From the NCBI GenBank assembly GCA_030673965.1, contig JAUTCN010000014.1, positions 1 through 53,614 of the forward strand: a stretch of 53,614 bases of DNA. The letters run 5' to 3'. Under the pieces are notes generated by a model. It made no database searches. It had not been told where the DNA came from and worked only from the letters and a program-made list of their open reading frames with translations. The DNA is from Fusobacterium sp. JB019. GTDB lineage: Bacteria > Fusobacteriota > Fusobacteriia > Fusobacteriales > Fusobacteriaceae. Shown here in pieces: positions 17,680 through 25,953 of the stretch; position 1 is the first letter of the stretch, and each line of letters begins with the position of its first letter. The translations under genes and the position numbers were made by a program.

Positions 17680-18198
17680 TTATAAGATTTTTAAAATCTC
17701 AATATCTTTAATTTTTAAGTTTTTTTGTTCTCCTTTAGTGGATACCTTTAAATTATTATAGTAAGTATTTTTATCTCTTTCGAAAACTAGTGGAAATATA
17801 TCTATAACTTCTTCATTATATAATATTTTAATCATTTTCTTATTTTTTATAGCATATTCTAGTTCTCTAAACAAAGTTGCATTTAATAATTTTTCTCTAA
17901 TACTTGGATGAGTATTAGAATAATCAATTAAAAGAGTTCTTATAAATTCATTCTCTACTTCTATTTTAGAAAATTTTAACATCTCATAAAACAAAGAAAA
18001 ATTTTTATTATTAAGATTGAAACAAACAGAAATTTTTTTATCAAAAATAGAAGTTTCTATCTTTCTTATTTTATTAAAACCAACTCCTGCTAAAATTTTA
18101 TTATATATTGCATCCTTTGAAATAGAAAAATAATTCTTATCTTTTTCTACTATTTCCACAACATATCTAGGTAAAGATATTTTAATTTTTTTATTCAT
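17680..18198 (-). CDS. Putative transcriptional regulator: ribbon-helix-helix-like N-terminus and WYL-like C-terminus
   Basis: It has 172 aa from the ATG at 18198, which has an AGAAAGGA site. A longer reading from 18276 would add 26 residues without support. The N-terminus (KIKISLPRYVVEIVEKDKN) looks like the strand and first helix of an RHH DNA-binding domain. The last 70 residues (LEYAIKNKKMIKILYNEEVIDIFPLVFERDKNTYY) follow the WYL-domain pattern, with YYN in place of the W-Y-L tripeptide. WYL domains sense small ligands or nucleic acids in bacterial regulators. Target unknown; neighbours are the nucleotidyltransferase-like gene and the second autotransporter. Assignment by pattern only. 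Confidence 0.62.
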   Translation of the reverse strand: MNKKIKISLPRYVVEIVEKDKNYFSISKDAIYNKILAGVGFNKIRKIETSIFDKKISVCFNLNNKNFSLFYEMLKFSKIEVENEFIRTLLIDYSNTHPSIREKLLNATLFRELEYAIKNKKMIKILYNEEVIDIFPLVFERDKNTYYNNLKVSTKGEQKNLKIKDIEILKIL

Positions 18199-18313
18199 AA
18201 AGAATCCTTTCTTTCTTAACCTTATTACATAATTGAAATTATAATAGAATAATTTCTGTAATAAATATTCTACCAAAAAAAACTTAATTTTAAAAGATTA
18301 TTTTAAAAAACAA

Positions 18314-18341
18314 AATGCTAGTGCTTTTAGGCACTAGCATT
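18314..18341 (-). terminator. Terminator after the second autotransporter
   Basis: A perfect 11-bp stem (AATGCTAGTGC / GCACTAGCATT) with a 6-nt loop is followed on the minus strand by a T-rich run. It is 18 bp after the stop codon at 18360. Confidence 0.92.
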
Positions 18342-18359
18342 TCTTAAATCATTTATTTT

Positions 18360-21260
18360 TTAGAATTTATATGTAAATCCTAAATTTATATTATTATTTC
18401 TGTAATTATCATTTTTTTCATATTCATATCCTGCTCTTAATGAAAAATCTTCTGTGACACTATACTCTGTATCAAAATTAAATGATAATGTTTTTCTACT
18501 ATAATCTAATTTTTCTACTTCTAAATCATAACCTGATACTTTTCTTTTATTATGGAATGTATCTTCGCTATTATATTTATAAGTTACACCGTAGTTCCAA
18601 CTAATCTTAGCTTTTCTATTTTTTAGTTGTAAACCTATAGTTCCCACGTATCCATCACCATTTGCACTTTCTAATTTTACACTATCTTTGTACCTATAGC
18701 TTTCTTCAAAAACATTTACATATTCTAAACCTATAGTTGGAACTAATTTTGTTTCATCTGTTAAATCGTTTTCTAAATCAAAAGTATATGAACCTTCTAT
18801 TCCTGCTTTTAAAATATGTGAATCATATTTTCCATCCTTTATTCCACTTACAAAATTTGTCTTAGCCTTATGATTTGATAATCCATATCCTAAATCTAAA
18901 ACTACATTTAGATTATTATTTTCATATTTTGTAAATATTTCTGTATTATATGAATCTATTATTTCTGTATGATTTTGACTAGGAGCTACTACACTTATAT
19001 TTTCTATTCTTACACCATTATATTTAACTTCATTTTTTTCATAAGAAACAGCTGTTCCTAGTGATAATTTTTTGTTTGCTTTATACATATATGTGAAAGC
19101 TACACCATCTGTATTTATATCATAATCATAGTTATATGATTTACTTCCCATAAATCTACTTTTCCCCTTTGTTCCTAAGTAATCTGCTGTAAATGCATCT
19201 TCCCCTATGCTAAGATCTAAATTGTTTGATAACACTAAATCATTTTTAATTTTATTTAATGTTTCCATAGAATCTAAATCAACTCTGTTTCTTGGAATTA
19301 ATATTTTTGAAGTTACTTTTGTTGATGGCACCAAGTCTATCATTGGTGTTACTTTTGTTACTGGTACCAAGTCTGTCATTGGAATTATTTTTGTTGCTGG
19401 TACTAAGTCTATCATTGGGATTGACCCTGAATATTTTTGATCTAATAAAATAGAACCATTTAAGCCTACTCTGTCTCCCACTGTCATTGTTCTCCAGTTA
19501 CCGCTCACATCAAATAAATCTTTTGTTTCAAATAACGTTGGATCAACTACTTGAGCTCCACTTACTGTTGCTAGTCCTTTTATTCTAAACTCATCAATAT
19601 TAGCATCACTTTTTTTTGCTTCATCTATAATATTACTAGTTGTTGTTCCTTTATTTACTAATACTATATGACCATTTGAAGTCTTTGAAATTGTGTTTGC
19701 TATTATTTTTCCTGTTTTATCAGTTCCAGCTTTATCTATTCCATCATAATCTACTCCAATATTTATTGTCCCATCAACTGTTAAATCTCCAGGAACTCCA
19801 CTTGCATCATTAATCTTATAAGACATGTATCCACCTGAAGCAGAACTTTCATAATCACTGCCATTTGATACTTCTAAATTATACGTTCCTTTAGCTATAA
19901 TATCACCTGTTACTACTAATTTTTCAAAATTATGAACTGAATTATCTCCAACATCAACAGTTCCATTATCTGATAATACTAAAGTATCTTCTCCTTTTAA
20001 TCCATCAGTTAGTCCTCTTAAAAAAGTGCCTGCTCCAAGTTCTAATATAGAATTGCTATCATCCATCTCTATTGCTATTTTACCATCAGCATTTATTATC
20101 CCTGAGTTATAGAAATTAGTATTTATAGCCTTAATTCCTTTCCCACTTGTTACATTTATTATACCTGTATTTTTACAGTTTGTAGTATTTTCTATAAACA
20201 TACCTATACTATCATCTACATTTATTTCTCCTTCATTTAATAAATAACTTCCATGTGAATTTTTAACATACATTCCATAACCATTATTTTTAACAGATAT
20301 TATACCTTCTTTTTTATTTACTCCTTTTAAACTATAATTTTCCATAAACATTCCTGTACCATTATTTACCTCTATTAACCCTTCATTTACTCCTCCATTT
20401 GAATCCCACTCTTGATACATTCCAAATCCCTTTGTAACTCTAATAGTTCCTTTATTGATAGTTTCTTTCCCATAAATACCAGCACATATCCCTTTTCCTT
20501 CTCCCTCAACTATTATAATTCCCTCTTTTTCATTAATTACATCAGAATTCTCTGTTGCAAGCAATCCACCTGATATTTTTTTTCCTGTAACTTTAATTAT
20601 ACCTTTATTTATTCCTTTTGAATTCCAATTTGAATTTATTGCGTATGTTCCATTAATAATATTTATAGTTCCTTCATTTATTCCTTCTGAATTTTTTTCT
20701 AAAAATATAGCATTAGCCGCATTACTATTAACATTAATAATCCCATTCTTTTTATTTATCAAAAGGGGCTTTTCTATTGATTCTATCTCACTATATGAAA
20801 TCATTCCTTCACCCATTTCTCCTACAGTTATCTTTCCCTCATTTATTCCTTTTCCTGTTTCTCCTACTCTTATTCCTGTTCCACCTTGAGAAAGATCTAT
20901 AGTTCCATTTACATCGTTTATTCCCACTGAATCTTTCCCTGTAACAAATATTCCTGTACCTCCTACAATACCTAATCCTGGAATAGGTAATAATTTTATG
21001 CTACCTGAATTTATCCCTTTTCCTCCATCTTCTACTCTTATTCCCTCATTATAATTAGAACTTGTTATTGTTCCTTCATTTATTGCAGTCCCACCTTCCT
21101 TTGATTTTAATATAATTTCACCAGGATTTTGTAATAAAATATCTTCTGTATTTTTTACTATTTCCTCTCCTGTTGCAATTTTTCCAAGTTCTTGTGTGCT
21201 ATTTGCAAATATAGATTGTTGAGCTGCTAATATTACACAAATACAAATTAACTTCTTCAT
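18360..21260 (-). CDS. Type Va autotransporter adhesin (second)
   Basis: The protein has 966 aa. A signal peptide (MKKLICICVILAAQQSIFA) is followed by a passenger (about 25-440) of short repeats containing K-G-I-N-E-G-x-I or close variants, as in beta-helical Fusobacterium autotransporters. Then come a linker-like region, a three-unit 12-residue repeat (PMIDLVPxTKxx, about 613-648) and a C-terminal barrel of about 280 residues ending NNINLGFTYKF. The start has AAGGAGGG. It stands alone with its own terminator and lacks the 63-bp element of the first adhesin island, so regulation is likely separate. Confidence 0.92.
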   Translation of the reverse strand: MKKLICICVILAAQQSIFANSTQELGKIATGEEIVKNTEDILLQNPGEIILKSKEGGTAINEGTITSSNYNEGIRVEDGGKGINSGSIKLLPIPGLGIVGGTGIFVTGKDSVGINDVNGTIDLSQGGTGIRVGETGKGINEGKITVGEMGEGMISYSEIESIEKPLLINKKNGIINVNSNAANAIFLEKNSEGINEGTINIINGTYAINSNWNSKGINKGIIKVTGKKISGGLLATENSDVINEKEGIIIVEGEGKGICAGIYGKETINKGTIRVTKGFGMYQEWDSNGGVNEGLIEVNNGTGMFMENYSLKGVNKKEGIISVKNNGYGMYVKNSHGSYLLNEGEINVDDSIGMFIENTTNCKNTGIINVTSGKGIKAINTNFYNSGIINADGKIAIEMDDSNSILELGAGTFLRGLTDGLKGEDTLVLSDNGTVDVGDNSVHNFEKLVVTGDIIAKGTYNLEVSNGSDYESSASGGYMSYKINDASGVPGDLTVDGTINIGVDYDGIDKAGTDKTGKIIANTISKTSNGHIVLVNKGTTTSNIIDEAKKSDANIDEFRIKGLATVSGAQVVDPTLFETKDLFDVSGNWRTMTVGDRVGLNGSILLDQKYSGSIPMIDLVPATKIIPMTDLVPVTKVTPMIDLVPSTKVTSKILIPRNRVDLDSMETLNKIKNDLVLSNNLDLSIGEDAFTADYLGTKGKSRFMGSKSYNYDYDINTDGVAFTYMYKANKKLSLGTAVSYEKNEVKYNGVRIENISVVAPSQNHTEIIDSYNTEIFTKYENNNLNVVLDLGYGLSNHKAKTNFVSGIKDGKYDSHILKAGIEGSYTFDLENDLTDETKLVPTIGLEYVNVFEESYRYKDSVKLESANGDGYVGTIGLQLKNRKAKISWNYGVTYKYNSEDTFHNKRKVSGYDLEVEKLDYSRKTLSFNFDTEYSVTEDFSLRAGYEYEKNDNYRNNNINLGFTYKF
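19315..19422 (-). repeat. 36-bp in-frame tandem repeat, three units, inside the autotransporter gene
   Basis: Units 19315-19350, 19351-19386 and 19387-19422 encode PMIDLVP(A/V/S)TK-type 12-mers just before the translocation barrel. The unit length is a multiple of three, so copy-number change would keep the frame. Confidence 0.9.
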
Positions 21261-21284
21261 TAAATTCCCTCCTTATTTTTTTGA

Positions 21285-21301
21285 TACAATTATTAATTGT
21301 A
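21285..21301 (-). promoter_or_regulatory. Palindrome just upstream of the second autotransporter gene
   Basis: The perfect inverted repeat TACAATTATTAATTGTA lies 25 bp before the start codon and could be an operator or a 5'-leader hairpin. The rest of the 337-bp divergent gap (21261-21597) is AT-rich. It shows only the terminator-like hairpin at 21404-21438 and the MATE promoter. Confidence 0.4.
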
Positions 21302-21403
21302 CCATTTTAAACAAGTTCCATTTAATGCCCCGATTAATTTAATTAATTTTTTTTAATTTCAGATTACAAAAACTGATTATTTCTATATTTAAATTGTAAA
21401 AAA

Positions 21404-21438
21404 TAAAAAAATGCTCCAAATACTAGAACATTTTTTAT
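21404..21438. terminator. Orphan terminator-like hairpin in a divergent intergenic region
   Basis: AAAAAATGCTC pairs with GAACATTTTTT with one mismatch across a short loop, and it is flanked by A- and T-runs. Both neighbouring genes point away from it, so it does not terminate either of them. It could end a small RNA or be a relic. Confidence 0.4.
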
Positions 21439-21506
21439 TTTAAAGAATCAATTTATAGTACCAACAAATAGTACTTTTAAAATATAACTTATTTATTTTA
21501 TAATAT

Positions 21507-21535
21507 TTGAATTTACATCAAACACCTGTTATACT
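21507..21535 (+). promoter_or_regulatory. Sigma-70-type promoter for the MATE gene
   Basis: -35 TTGAAT (21507-21512), 17-bp spacer, -10 TATACT (21530-21535), about 60 bp before the start codon. Confidence 0.6.
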
Positions 21536-21597
21536 GTACAAAGGCTATCTAAACATCAAAAAAATATTTATTTTTTTATTATACAAGGAGATTAATT

Positions 21598-22941
21598 ATG
21601 GATTACAATTTTACTACTGGAAGCATTTCTAAAAAACTAATTAAATTTACCTTACCAATACTGGCAACTCTTATTTTACAAGTTCTCTATGGAGCTGTTG
21701 ATTTATTAATTGTTGGGAATTTTGCTTTGCCTAGTGATGTATCTGCTGTTAGTACTGGAGCTCAATTTATATCAGTATTTATAAATTTAATAGCTGGCCT
21801 TGCTACAGGTACTACAATATTAATTGCTCATAAAGTTGGAGCTCGTGAAAATAAAAGTATAGGGAAAGTTATTGGTGGTGGTATATTTATCTTTATAATA
21901 ATTGGTATGATACTTACTCTTATTCTCGGATTAAATGGTGATTTTTTTGCTTCTTTAATTAATGCACCACCTAAAGCTTTTTCTAAAACATCAATTTATA
22001 TCTCTACTTTAGGATATGGATCTTTTTTCCTAGTAGCCTATAATGTTTTAGGCTCTATTTTTAGAGGTCTTGGAAACTCAAAAGTTCCTTTATATACAGT
22101 TATGATATCAACTATTATAAATTTTATTCTTGATGTAATATTTATTAGAAATTTTAATATGGGAGCTTTTGGAGCAGCCTTTGCAACTGTAATTGCTCAG
22201 TTTTCTTCAGTTGCCTTCTCTTTATTTTTTATATTTAAAATGAAAACAAATTTCAAGTTTTCATTAAATGATATTAAATTTCATAAAAAATATACACCTT
22301 CCACTATTAAAGTAGGTTTACCTGTTGCTATAAATGGTTTTTTAGTTTCACTTTCTTTTACATTTATACTTGGAATTGCCAATCAGTTTGGTGTTATTAT
22401 CTCAGCTGGAGTTGGTATAACTGAAAGAATTATTGGCTTTCTATTACTTGTGCCCTTTGCCTTTGGACAAAGTATGGCTACTTTTGTAGCACAAAATGTC
22501 GGAGCACATGAACATAGAAGAGCGAAAAAAGGTTTAATGTCAGCTATTTATATTTCTCTTGTAATAGCTTTTATTATGATAATTATTTCTCTTCTTTACG
22601 GTAAAGAAATGTTGAGTATTTTTTCAAAGGATGAAAAAATAATTGCAGCTGCATTTGAATATTTAAAATCCTATTGTTTTGATATATTTTTCACTGTATT
22701 TTTATTTACTTCTATTGGATATTTCAATGGATATGGGAAAACTAAATTTACAATGATTTCAGGAGTGCTTGGAGCTCTACTCGTTAGAATTCCAGTTTCT
22801 TATCTTTTTTCAAAAGTTACTCCAGTTTCAGTATTCTTAATAGGACTTGGAACACCTATTGGAACTTTATTTCAATTAGTTTTAAGTTTCTTCTATTATA
22901 AGAAGCTTCAAGAAACCTTAAGGAAAAGAAAAAACTGTTAG
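21598..22941 (+). CDS. MATE-family multidrug/organic cation efflux transporter
   Basis: The protein has 447 aa with about 12 hydrophobic segments arranged as two similar halves. The N-terminal pattern is LPILATLILQVLYGAVDLLIVG, then GLATGTTILIAHKVGARE. The second half repeats the pattern (GFLVSLSFTFILGIANQFG, SMATFVAQNVGAHEHRRAKKG). This fits the MATE family (DinF/NorM relatives), which exports drugs or metabolites in exchange for Na+ or H+. The substrate is unknown. The start has AAGGAG. The last codons (KRKNC) lie in the first copy of a 29-bp direct repeat that continues past the stop. Confidence 0.94.
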   Translation: MDYNFTTGSISKKLIKFTLPILATLILQVLYGAVDLLIVGNFALPSDVSAVSTGAQFISVFINLIAGLATGTTILIAHKVGARENKSIGKVIGGGIFIFIIIGMILTLILGLNGDFFASLINAPPKAFSKTSIYISTLGYGSFFLVAYNVLGSIFRGLGNSKVPLYTVMISTIINFILDVIFIRNFNMGAFGAAFATVIAQFSSVAFSLFFIFKMKTNFKFSLNDIKFHKKYTPSTIKVGLPVAINGFLVSLSFTFILGIANQFGVIISAGVGITERIIGFLLLVPFAFGQSMATFVAQNVGAHEHRRAKKGLMSAIYISLVIAFIMIIISLLYGKEMLSIFSKDEKIIAAAFEYLKSYCFDIFFTVFLFTSIGYFNGYGKTKFTMISGVLGALLVRIPVSYLFSKVTPVSVFLIGLGTPIGTLFQLVLSFFYYKKLQETLRKRKNC

Positions 22942-22951
22942 ATACCTAACA
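22923..22951 (+). repeat. 29-bp direct repeat, copy 1 (3' end of the MATE gene)
   Basis: An exact 29-bp match to 22987-23015, 64 bp downstream. This copy covers the last six codons and stop of the MATE gene and keeps the CTGTTAG-ATAC-CTAACA hairpin core, but without the long flanking stem. Confidence 0.95.
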
Positions 22952-22977
22952 CATTTTAAAAATAGATGTAGCTAAAG

Positions 22978-23032
22978 AAATCTCGAGAAAAGAAAAAACT
23001 GTTAGATACCTAACAGTTTTTCTTTGAGATTT
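22978..23032. terminator. Bidirectional terminator overlapping the end of tctA
   Basis: A long hairpin: AAATCTC / GAGATTT at the base, then AAAGAAAAAACTGTTAG / CTAACAGTTTTTCTTT with one bulged A and an ATAC loop. T-runs lie on both sides. It serves the convergent MATE and tctA genes, and its right arm is coding sequence for the tctA C-terminus. Confidence 0.9.
22987..23015 (+). repeat. 29-bp direct repeat, copy 2 (inside terminator and 3' end of tctA)
   Basis: Identical to 22923-22951. This copy forms the upper part of the convergent terminator and includes the last codon region and stop of the tctA gene on the minus strand. Confidence 0.95.
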
Positions 23033-24497
23033 TTTTATTTTGAAAATACGGGTAAATTAGAGATAAAATTATTAATACTACTAAAACTATATCTATCCAA
23101 CTACTAATAAATATATTGTAGTTTCCTTTACTTATAAGTAAAGCTCTTCTAAATTCTTGTTCTGCTATTGGTCCAAGTATTAATCCTAATACAAATGGAG
23201 CTTGGAAAAATTTAAGTTCTGATAAAAGTAATCCAAATAGACCAAAGACAAACATAATATATACATTGAACATATTATTACTAATTGAAAATGCTCCTAC
23301 AACACATAATGCCATTATAATTGGAGCTATTATATTGGTTGGCATTGTTGATATTTTTGCAAATATCTTTGCACCAAATATCCCAAGTATCAACATGAAA
23401 AATGTTGTTATAAATAATCCTATAAATAAAGAATAAACAATCTCTCCATGTTTTACAAATAACTGTGGTCCTGGTTGCAATCCATGAATAATAAGTCCTC
23501 CTAAAAATACTCCAGAAACTGCATTCCCAGGAATTCCTAATGTTAAAAGTGGTACAAGTGATCCACCTACAACTGCATTATTAGCTGCTTCAGATGCAGC
23601 CAATCCATCCATTTCTCCTTTTCCATAATTTTCTGGATGCTTTGAAGTTGATTTTGAAGTATTATATGCTAGAGCTGATGCAATACTTACTCCTGCTCCA
23701 GGTAAAATTCCTACAAATGTTCCTATAATTCCTGATCTTACAAAATTAAACATATTTTTCATTACAACTTTTAAACTAACTATCTTTAATTTTTTGCTAC
23801 TATCATATTCATATTGTATTGTTGTTCTTTTTTGAGCTGCCAACTTAAATACTTGTGAAGTAGAATATACTCCAATAACAGTTGCTATTATAGATACCCC
23901 GCTAAATAAAGGTAACATATCAAAGGTATATCTATATTGTCCTGTAATTGTATCTATTCCAACAACAGATATTAAAACTCCTAACAATCCAACCATCAAT
24001 CCTTTTATCAAAGATCCATTAGATAAACTTACTATTATTGTTAAACCAAGTATTGAAAGCAAAAACATTTCTGCTGCTCCAAATTTTATAACCATTTTTG
24101 ACAGTGGTGGAGAAATAAACATTAAAGCAAATATCGAAATTATTCCCCCAACAAATGAAGCTATTGTTGCCATGGAAAGTGCTTCTCCACTTTGTCCCTT
24201 TTTAGTTAATTCATATCCATCTATTGCAGTGATTACAGCAGAAGGAGTTCCTGGAGTATTTAATAAAATTGCTGAAATAGATCCTCCGTAAGTTGAAGCC
24301 ATATATATTGCACCTAAAAAAACTAGTCCTGTGGAAGGTGACATTATATAAGTTATAGGAATAAATAATGCTACTCCCATTGTAGATGAAAGTCCTGGAA
24401 GTGCACCAACTATAATTCCAAGAACAACACCTAATAAAGAAATTAATATAGTTCCAAAATTAAATACTAAAGGAACTGCATTTAAAAAATCACTCAT
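23010..24497 (-). CDS. tctA: Tripartite tricarboxylate transporter large permease TctA
   Basis: The protein has 495 aa, the normal family length, with about 12 TM segments. The conserved N-terminal loop GALPGLSSTMGVALFIPITY and the repeat GILPGAGVSIASALAYNTSK are the paired TctA signatures. The protein ends KKISKKNC inside a terminator stem. Expected role: the main membrane subunit of a TTT carrier driven by ion gradients, using TctC for binding. It is the last gene of the URO-D/tctC/tctB/tctA operon, 15 bp after tctB. Confidence 0.95.
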   Translation of the reverse strand: MSDFLNAVPLVFNFGTILISLLGVVLGIIVGALPGLSSTMGVALFIPITYIMSPSTGLVFLGAIYMASTYGGSISAILLNTPGTPSAVITAIDGYELTKKGQSGEALSMATIASFVGGIISIFALMFISPPLSKMVIKFGAAEMFLLSILGLTIIVSLSNGSLIKGLMVGLLGVLISVVGIDTITGQYRYTFDMLPLFSGVSIIATVIGVYSTSQVFKLAAQKRTTIQYEYDSSKKLKIVSLKVVMKNMFNFVRSGIIGTFVGILPGAGVSIASALAYNTSKSTSKHPENYGKGEMDGLAASEAANNAVVGGSLVPLLTLGIPGNAVSGVFLGGLIIHGLQPGPQLFVKHGEIVYSLFIGLFITTFFMLILGIFGAKIFAKISTMPTNIIAPIIMALCVVGAFSISNNMFNVYIMFVFGLFGLLLSELKFFQAPFVLGLILGPIAEQEFRRALLISKGNYNIFISSWIDIVLVVLIILSLIYPYFQNKKISKKNC

Positions 24498-24512
24498 ATC
24501 TCCCCCCTTTTA

Positions 24513-24953
24513 TCAAATTCCTAAAAAACTTACAGGAATATGAACTTTAAGTAAAATTGAAAAACATAAATATATAACAAGAGCACTTACTATTGAAATA
24601 AATAGAATCTTCTTATTATTTTCAACTCCTAAACTTTTCATACTAACTGCCATATATATTATTGTAGTGAAAAAGTAGCCTAGGAAAGGGGTTATTAATA
24701 TATAAACTACAGATAAAACTATCATTATATATAACTTTTTATAAACTATTTCATCCTTTTTATTTTTAGTAGTAACATCTCTTCCTCTATATATTTCAAT
24801 AACATAAAGAGTATTTAGAAATATTATTAAACCTGAAACAAATCTTGGAAATAGTCCTGAATCTTTTATCATTTGAAAAGATTGAATAAAAAACATAATT
24901 GAAATAAAATATACGCCCACTATCATTCCAATTTTTTTACTTTCAATTTTCAT
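24513..24953 (-). CDS. tctB: Tripartite tricarboxylate transporter small permease TctB
   Basis: The protein has 146 aa with four hydrophobic segments in the TctB pattern (first TM with F-x-x-S-x-x-M, paired C-terminal helices). It is typical in length and placed between tctC and tctA. It works as the small membrane partner of TctA. Identification leans on context as much as on sequence, since TctB proteins are poorly conserved. Confidence 0.88.
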   Translation of the reverse strand: MKIESKKIGMIVGVYFISIMFFIQSFQMIKDSGLFPRFVSGLIIFLNTLYVIEIYRGRDVTTKNKKDEIVYKKLYIMIVLSVVYILITPFLGYFFTTIIYMAVSMKSLGVENNKKILFISIVSALVIYLCFSILLKVHIPVSFLGI

Positions 24954-24971
24954 AAATATTCTCCTTTCTTC

Positions 24972-25931
24972 TTACCATTCACCTTTTTCTGTTTCTTTTT
25001 CTAGGTCCGCTTTTATATTTAATATTACTTTTGTAAATTCTTTAGAATCAAGATAATTTAAAGGTAGGTTTTGAGCCTTTGCTTTCTTTTGGAACTCAGG
25101 ATCTTCAAGAGCTTTTTTAATTGAAGACTCTATTTTAGCTATAATCTCATCTGGAACTCCAGCTGGAGCAGCTACTCCTCTATAAGCTTCGTTATAAACT
25201 TCTATTCCTTGATCTTCTAAAGTTGCTACAGTTGGATATTCTTCAACTTTCTTTCTTGACGAAATACCTATAACTTTTAATTTACCATCATTAGTATAAT
25301 TTGTTGCTTCAGAAACATTCATACAAACTGCATCTATATGCCCACCTAATAATGCCACAACAGAAGGAGCTGAACCATCATAAGGGATTTTATCTATTTT
25401 TCTATCTAATTTTTCTTCTATTTGTCTAAGCATTAAAGATTCTGATGTTCCAGGTCCAGAATATCCAATAGAAGCATCAATATTATATAAATCCTTAACA
25501 GTATTAATATTACTATCGCTCCTTACCACAATACAGGCTGGATCTGTTACCATATTTGCAATAATTTTGAAACTATCCATGTCATATTTACAAGAATCTC
25601 TTTGAACAGGATGAGAAACAAAAGTTGGTGGATTTATAAATCCAATTGTATATCCATCTGGCTTAGCCCCTGCTAATTCAGTCCAAGCTATTTCTCCAGA
25701 TGCACCTGGTTTATTAACAATTGCAAACTGTTGACCAAAATATTTTCCAGCATATTCAAATACTAATCTTGCACAAGAATCTGTTCCTCCACCAGCAGAA
25801 AATCCAACTATTATTTCAACTGGTTTATTAGGATAATTTTCAGCTGTATCTTTTTCTTTCCCGCATCCAATCATAAAGACTAAAATCAATAAATTTAAAA
25901 ATCCTATAAAAAATTTTTTACCTTTTCTCAT
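24972..25931 (-). CDS. tctC: TctC/Bug-family solute-binding lipoprotein
   Basis: The protein has 319 aa. The lipobox MIGC has Cys23, so the receptor is membrane-anchored. The Bug-family signature YPNKPVEIIVGFSAGGGTDSCAR is followed by VNKPGASGEIAWTELAGAKPDGYTIG and a C-terminal helix set. Binding proteins of this family hold carboxylated ligands (citrate, dicarboxylates, aromatic acids). The residue set does not tell which. It lies 22 bp after the URO-D gene. Confidence 0.93.
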   Translation of the reverse strand: MRKGKKFFIGFLNLLILVFMIGCGKEKDTAENYPNKPVEIIVGFSAGGGTDSCARLVFEYAGKYFGQQFAIVNKPGASGEIAWTELAGAKPDGYTIGFINPPTFVSHPVQRDSCKYDMDSFKIIANMVTDPACIVVRSDSNINTVKDLYNIDASIGYSGPGTSESLMLRQIEEKLDRKIDKIPYDGSAPSVVALLGGHIDAVCMNVSEATNYTNDGKLKVIGISSRKKVEEYPTVATLEDQGIEVYNEAYRGVAAPAGVPDEIIAKIESSIKKALEDPEFQKKAKAQNLPLNYLDSKEFTKVILNIKADLEKETEKGEW

Positions 25932-25953
25932 TTCATTCCTCCCTTGAACTTAA

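Noticed and set aside
17647-18276. Longer starts for the nucleotidyltransferase-like (17647) and RHH/WYL-like (18276) genes
   Set aside because: The extra codons run through promoter-like AT-rich DNA; internal ATGs at 17608 and 18198 have good ribosome sites and match domain starts.
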